NCBI GenBank assembly: GCA_002317225.1
Contig: DCIW01000189.1
Coordinates: 17,738 to 26,712, forward strand
Direction: 5' to 3'
Length of the DNA stretch: 8,975 bases
Source: Prevotellaceae bacterium UBA1716
GTDB taxonomy: Bacteria; Bacteroidota; Bacteroidia; Bacteroidales; Bacteroidaceae
Positions 6,872 to 8,975 of the stretch are shown here, in pieces. Under the pieces are notes generated by a model that saw only the letters and a program-made list of their open reading frames with translations, did not search any database and had not been told where the DNA came from. Made by a program: the position numbers and the translations under genes. The first letter of the stretch is position 1; each line of letters starts with the position of its first letter.

Positions 6872-7789
6872 CTATGGTTTTATTGCATGAACCATGCGGT
6901 CATTATCGAATTGGTCCTTATGAAGTGTCACATCTTTGTAACCGAGTTGCCGAAGAAGCGAAACTGTCTCTTGCCCATATTCTCGGTTGATTTCAAAAAA
7001 GAGTTGTCCATTAGGATTAAGTATCTTCAACGCAAGCAAAGCAATCTTGCGATAGAAAAGCAGTGGATCATCATTTGGAACAAAGAGAGCAAGATGAGGT
7101 TCGTGCGAGAGGACATTATCCTCCATCTCGGATGCTTCAGACTCACAAATATAAGGTGGATTGCTAACGATAACATCGTATTTGCCTTGAACATCCTCAA
7201 CAGATAAGACGTCAACCTTTTTGATTACAACATTCGCTTCATTACGAAGAGCATTTGCTTTAGCAATCCTAATCGCATCATCACTAACATCCCAAGCCTC
7301 TACCTCTGAATTATCTATATTCTTCGCTAATGATATAGCAATACATCCCGAACCTGTACCGATATCCAATACCTTCAGCTCGGCATAACCAATCCTGACA
7401 GGAGCCAACCCACTGTCCGTTGTCCGTTGTCCGTTGTCCGTTGTCCTTATAATCAGTTCCACGAGTTCTTCTGTTTCCGGTCGAGGAATAAGCACACCTG
7501 GTTCGACATGAAATGTCAATCCATAGAAATCCGCTTCACCAATAACATATTGTGCTGGTTCACCATTTGCTATACGACGAGCCATCTCCTTCAATTCTTC
7601 TTCCACCATCTTCTTACCCTCGTCCGTTGTCCGCGGTCCGTTGTCCGTGGTCCTTATCCCATCGCCCATCAAAGCATGCACCTTATCAATGCCCGCAACC
7701 TTGTCCAACAGCAGAAAGGCGATAGCACTTGCTTCACCCTCTCCAATACCCGACACCAATATGTCTCTTATGTCTCGATATAAACTCAT
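6872..7789 (-). CDS. prmC: PrmC, peptide chain release factor N5-glutamine methyltransferase
   Basis: Methylates the glutamine of the GGQ motif in RF1 and RF2 using S-adenosylmethionine, in the cytoplasm. Numbering from an in-frame ATG at 7816, motifs are a helical N-terminal domain (about 12-95) with NGEPAQYVIGEADFYG (84-99), LIPRPETEELVE (109-120), SAM-binding DIGTGSG (151-157), and catalytic NPPY (219-222). I chose the ATG at 7789 (residue 10, MSLYRD) because the -7 box TACCTTTG lies between the two ATGs, so the earlier codon would not be in the transcript. Two 14-residue insertions, at 54-67 and 123-136, come from a 7-bp DNA repeat. Taking away 9 leader residues and 28 inserted ones leaves about 277, close to the usual 280. 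It is the first gene of the unit and is followed by porZ after 41 nt. Confidence 0.95.
   Translation of the reverse strand: MSLYRDIRDILVSGIGEGEASAIAFLLLDKVAGIDKVHALMGDGIRTTDNGPRTTDEGKKMVEEELKEMARRIANGEPAQYVIGEADFYGLTFHVEPGVLIPRPETEELVELIIRTTDNGQRTTDSGLAPVRIGYAELKVLDIGTGSGCIAISLAKNIDNSEVEAWDVSDDAIRIAKANALRNEANVVIKKVDVLSVEDVQGKYDVIVSNPPYICESEASEMEDNVLSHEPHLALFVPNDDPLLFYRKIALLALKILNPNGQLFFEINREYGQETVSLLRQLGYKDVTLHKDQFDNDRMVHAIKP
7414..7448. repeat. 7-bp tandem repeat array inside prmC (array A)
   Basis: Five units of TGTCCGT (plus strand): four perfect, the last TGTCCTT. On the minus strand it encodes most of IRTTDNGQRTTDSG (prmC residues 123-136), lying between the LVELI helix and the SAM-binding strand, where other PrmC proteins have only a short loop. 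Because the period is 7, all three forward frames give the same heptapeptide cycle with no stop codon. Confidence 0.95.
7621..7655. repeat. 7-bp tandem repeat array inside prmC (array B)
   Basis: Five degenerate units of the same family and orientation as array A: CGTCCGT, TGTCCGC, GGTCCGT, TGTCCGT, GGTCCTT. It encodes IRTTDNGPRTTDEG (prmC residues 54-67) in a loop of the N-terminal helical domain. Its start is exactly 207 bp (69 codons) from the start of array A, both end in TCCTTAT, and both are read in the same frame. Confidence 0.93.
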
Positions 7790-7793
7790 AGTG

Positions 7794-7801
7794 CAAAGGT
7801 A
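7794..7801 (-). promoter_or_regulatory. Bacteroidetes-type promoter -7 box of prmC and possibly the whole operon
   Basis: TACCTTTG on the minus strand matches the Bacteroidetes sigma-ABfr -7 consensus TAnnTTTG. It lies 4 nt before the ATG at 7789, so transcription should begin at or next to the start codon, giving a leaderless or nearly leaderless mRNA. A TTTG at 7817-7814 is too close (12 nt) for a normal -33 element; at the usual distance the sequence is only T-rich. No equally good promoter was seen in the shorter gaps downstream, so this may drive all seven genes. Confidence 0.72.
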
Positions 7802-7804
7802 AGA

Positions 7805-7821
7805 ATTATTTGTCAAATAAT
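7805..7821. promoter_or_regulatory. 17-bp perfect palindrome upstream of the prmC -7 box
   Basis: ATTATTTG and CAAATAAT form 8-bp arms around a single central base. The palindrome occupies the region between the terminator T-tract and the -7 box, where a repressor or activator could act. It is AT-rich, so a chance origin is possible; no regulator can be named. Confidence 0.4.
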
Positions 7822-7854
7822 AAAAAAGGTGGTGAACCTTTTCGATTCACCACC
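7822..7854 (-). terminator. Intrinsic terminator of the surface-protein gene
   Basis: A perfect 9-bp stem (7828-7836 paired with 7846-7854, GGTGGTGAA/TTCACCACC) with a 9-nt loop is followed on the minus strand by six T (7827-7822). It begins 24 nt after the stop codon at 7879-7881. It isolates the surface-protein gene from prmC. The 5' side lacks a matching long A run, so termination should be mainly in the minus direction. Confidence 0.92.
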
Positions 7855-7878
7855 CAAAATATTAGTTGTTAGCTAAGA

Positions 7879-8975
7879 TTACTTAACGATAATCTTCTGT
7901 ACTGAGCCGTTAGACATCTTAACGATGTTGAGACCCTTCTGGAGAGTGTTGATACGAGCACCAGAAACATTGTAGATAGCTACAGAAGTGATAACTGGAG
8001 AAACTGAAGTGATATCAGTTGTGTCTTCAGGAGACTCTTCCTTAGTACTGTTAGGACCGTAGTAATTAACTGTGAAGTTATCAATCATGACCCAACGAGC
8101 TGAGAGCTGACCGATGTTCTTAGAACCAACGATGAGGTCTTCGCCTTCAGCGATCTTGATAGTTACTTCGTATGGGTTGCGAGCAGCTGTACAACCTTCT
8201 TCCTGAACAGCGAATGGAGCAGAGAGAACCTGACGAACTTCGTCACCCTTAGCAGCAGCAGCATAGAGATATGCAGCACCTTCGCCTTCACCAGCTTCCA
8301 TACCATTGAGTGAGTTAGAAGCTTCGCAAGAGATAGTGTAAGTACCTGCAGGGAGGTGAGAAATACGCTGGTAGAAGTCGTACTGAGTACCTTCACCCTG
8401 AGTTGGGCTCCAGAATTCCATAGAAACACCACCATCATAACCATTCTGAGTCTGGTAGTTACCTGAAGCAGTTTCACCCTTTACAAGAGTCCAACCAGTT
8501 GCCTGCTGACCAGCAGTGTTAGCCTCGAAGTCTGGGTTCTTGATGATAGAAGTAAAGTCTGCTGGTTCATCGTCTGTTGCACCTGTACCATCAGGAACAG
8601 CAAGCCAAGCAGCAAGTTCCTTAACGTCACCTGTCAAAGCAGTTACGCCTTCAGTATTAAGCTGTGAGTAGTTGTCCAACTTGTCCTGAATCTGGTTGTA
8701 TGCATTGATAGCTTCGTTGTTAGTTGAAATCTCAAGAGCTGTAGTGAGGTCTTCGATAGCAGTCAAGAGTTCTTCAACAGCAGCAACGTTTTCACCTGCA
8801 CTTGTGTACTCAGAGTTCAAGCCCTTAAGAGCTTCGTACATTTCGTCAGCATCGTCAGCATCTTCAGCAGCCTTGAGGGCAGCAGCGATAGCTTCCTGTT
8901 CTGGTTCTGTCAACTTATCAGCGTGAGTGTCAAGATACTGCTCGAGCTGTTCCATATAAGTTGGGAGGATAGCGA
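7879..8975 (-). CDS. C-terminal part of a large secreted surface protein (5' end beyond window)
   Basis: The frame is open to the right edge, with codons for AILPTY before the first visible ATG at 8955, so this is the tail of a longer protein. Numbering from that Met: residues 1-120 are Ala/Glu/Asp-rich amphipathic helices, probably a helical bundle or stalk; 136-300 form a beta-sandwich resembling a carbohydrate-binding module (INPDFE-like start, GGVSMEFW, YDFYQRISHLPAGTYTISCEAS, WVMIDNFTVNYYG); a short acidic linker follows; 318-358 is a Prevotella/Bacteroides-style C-terminal tail (VAIYNVSGARINTLQKGLNIVKMSNG, ending KIIVK). The likely role is glycan binding or degradation outside the cell; any catalytic domain is out of view. 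Codons look strongly optimised (AAC, TTC, AAG, GGT, CGT), unlike the neighbouring genes, suggesting high expression. It ends at a strong terminator. Confidence 0.85.
   Translation of the reverse strand, partial: AILPTYMEQLEQYLDTHADKLTEPEQEAIAAALKAAEDADDADEMYEALKGLNSEYTSAGENVAAVEELLTAIEDLTTALEISTNNEAINAYNQIQDKLDNYSQLNTEGVTALTGDVKELAAWLAVPDGTGATDDEPADFTSIIKNPDFEANTAGQQATGWTLVKGETASGNYQTQNGYDGGVSMEFWSPTQGEGTQYDFYQRISHLPAGTYTISCEASNSLNGMEAGEGEGAAYLYAAAAKGDEVRQVLSAPFAVQEEGCTAARNPYEVTIKIAEGEDLIVGSKNIGQLSARWVMIDNFTVNYYGPNSTKEESPEDTTDITSVSPVITSVAIYNVSGARINTLQKGLNIVKMSNGSVQKIIVK

Noticed and set aside
7414..7655. CRISPR array.
   Set aside because: The units are 7 bp, directly abutting without spacers, and are translated within prmC.
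7790..7816. The nine codons MTNNSYLCT as the true N-terminus of PrmC.
   Set aside because: These codons contain the -7 promoter box and part of the palindrome, and the PrmC family typically begins close to the second ATG.

Overview
The window looks like a chromosomal segment of a Bacteroidales bacterium, most likely Prevotella or a close relative. The reasons are a PorZ-like type IX secretion (T9SS) protein with a C-terminal sorting domain, a second surface protein with a Prevotella/Bacteroides-style C-terminal tail, a TAnnTTTG-type promoter -7 box, few recognisable Shine-Dalgarno sites, moderately low GC, and two families of short dispersed repeats. The genus is inferred; the phylum is well supported.

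All eight real genes are on the minus strand, so transcription runs from high to low coordinates. At the right edge (7879-8975) is the C-terminal part of a large secreted surface protein. It ends in a strong intrinsic terminator (7822-7854). A new transcription unit begins directly after it, with a -7 box (7794-7801) almost touching the start codon of prmC, the release-factor glutamine methyltransferase. Six genes follow with short gaps or overlaps: porZ, a family 2 glycosyltransferase, a class III-like sirtuin, an FkbH-type HAD enzyme, an acyl carrier protein and an MBOAT membrane O-acyltransferase that runs off the left edge. Gaps in order are 41, 114, 8, 64, 1 and -4 nt. No intergenic stretch exceeds 130 nt.

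The last three genes form a coherent module. FkbH-family enzymes load a glyceryl unit from 1,3-bisphosphoglycerate onto a carrier protein, and MBOAT proteins move acyl groups across the membrane onto extracytoplasmic glycans, as in the Dlt and alginate acetylation systems. The inferred product is a glycerate (or related acyl) ester on a surface polysaccharide. A glycosyltransferase and porZ lie just upstream. In Porphyromonas, PorZ binds the A-LPS that the T9SS sortase uses as protein anchor, so one testable idea is that this operon builds or decorates that anchor glycan. A sirtuin of the deacylase type sits in the middle.

Two repeat invasions of coding DNA stand out. A 7-bp tandem repeat occurs twice inside prmC and accounts for two extra in-frame peptide loops. 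A C-rich palindromic repeat makes up residues 12-25 of the glycosyltransferase, and a related inverted copy lies directly after the porZ stop codon.
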